DNA of 5,544 nt from Thermoplasmata archaeon (GTDB taxonomy: Archaea > Thermoplasmatota > Thermoplasmata > Thermoplasmatales > Thermoplasmataceae): assembly GCA_021802165.1 (NCBI GenBank), contig JAKAAU010000111.1, forward strand, positions 1 to 5,544, written 5' to 3'. Positions within the stretch are counted from its first letter, which is position 1. Each line of letters opens with the position of its first letter. Made by a program: the position numbers and the translations under genes. Of this stretch, positions 5,131 to 5,544 are shown piece after piece. The notes beneath the pieces were generated by a model. The model ran no database searches. It saw only the letters and a list, made by a program, of their open reading frames with translations, and had not been told where the DNA came from.

Positions 5131-5538
5131 ATGACAGAATTATCAAGAATATGGAGAGAAACGGAATATCGATACAATCTTATAGGGTATAAGTGTAAAA
5201 ATTGCGGGAATTCCTATTTTCCGCCGAGAGATATATGCCCCAAATGCCACAGAGAATCCATAGGAAAAATGGAAAAGATAAAATTCAGCGGCAATGGGGA
5301 GGTCATATCATACACAGTTGTTCATGATGCCCCACCGTCTTTTAAAAGGCAGGTTCCCTACGTACTGGCACTTATAAAACTGTCAGAGGGCCCGGTTATA
5401 ACAGCCCAGATAGTGGATTCTGGAGAAGAAAATATCGAAATCGGAACAAAGGTTCACATGGTATTCAGGAAGATAAGGCAGGATGGAGATAGTGGAATAA
5501 TCGAGTATGGATATAAATTCCTAGTGAACTTCGATTAA
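5131..5538 (+). CDS. DUF35 zinc-ribbon/OB-fold protein, scaffold of the thiolase-HMG-CoA synthase complex
   Basis: The product is 135 residues with the standard two-part DUF35 structure. After an N-terminal helix (LSRIWRETEYRYNLIGYKC) comes a rubredoxin-like zinc ribbon with Cys22 and Cys25 (KCKNCG) and Cys36 and Cys39 (CPKCH), joined by the conserved YFPPRDI (29-35). Residues about 50-135 form the OB fold, with GNGEVISYTVVHDAPP (54-69), PYVLALIKLSEGPVITAQI (76-94) and a closing strand region (MVFRKIRQDGDSGIIEYGYKF). In the characterised archaeal complex the DUF35 protein binds both thiolase and HMG-CoA synthase and contributes to a shared CoA site that channels acetoacetyl-CoA. The gene is third in the operon, one base after the thiolase stop. 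ATG 5131 is chosen because GGGTGA precedes it at five bases. Length and cysteines are normal, so the assembly role is probably intact. Confidence 0.93.
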   Translation: MTELSRIWRETEYRYNLIGYKCKNCGNSYFPPRDICPKCHRESIGKMEKIKFSGNGEVISYTVVHDAPPSFKRQVPYVLALIKLSEGPVITAQIVDSGEENIEIGTKVHMVFRKIRQDGDSGIIEYGYKFLVNFD

Positions 5539-5544
5539 CATTTA

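Overview
The window looks like euryarchaeal chromosome. It is AT-rich, and Ile ATA and Arg AGA/AGG codons are common. It holds archaeal-only proteins (ribosomal L21e, RNA polymerase Rpo4, DUF655), archaeal TATA boxes (TTTATATA type) and GGTGA-type ribosome binding sites. The gene order and the leaderless starts suggest a Thermoplasmatales-like acidophile (Ferroplasma, Acidiplasma or Thermoplasma type). That placement is an inference, because no rRNA or other decisive marker is present.

Region 1 (1-1949, plus strand) is a tightly packed information-processing operon: the last codons of a probable Pus10 tRNA pseudouridine synthase, then L21e, Rpo4 (RpoF), DUF655 and KsgA/Dim1. The complete genes either abut or overlap by ATGA, which implies one mRNA and translational coupling. 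The genes join tRNA modification, the large ribosomal subunit, transcription and 16S rRNA dimethylation.

Region 2 (1927-2772, minus strand) is a single stomatin/slipin-type SPFH membrane protein. Its 3' end overlaps that of ksgA by 23 bp. No NfeD partner is next to it. A 145-bp intergenic region (2773-2917) carries back-to-back TATA boxes, each placed so that its transcript should be leaderless.

Region 3 (2918-5538, plus strand) is the first step of the archaeal mevalonate (isoprenoid lipid) pathway: HMG-CoA synthase, an SCP-x-type acetoacetyl-CoA thiolase and a DUF35 zinc-ribbon/OB-fold protein. In other archaea these three form one substrate-channelling complex. HMG-CoA synthase keeps its Glu/Cys/His catalytic set and DUF35 keeps its four zinc cysteines. 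The thiolase does not keep its set: the nucleophilic Cys position is Thr and the GHP-loop His is Asp, in an otherwise intact, full-length frame. This possible pseudo-thiolase inside the complex is the most interesting thing in the window. The rest is ordinary archaeal core genome. No RNA genes, mobile elements, CRISPR arrays or notable repeats were seen.
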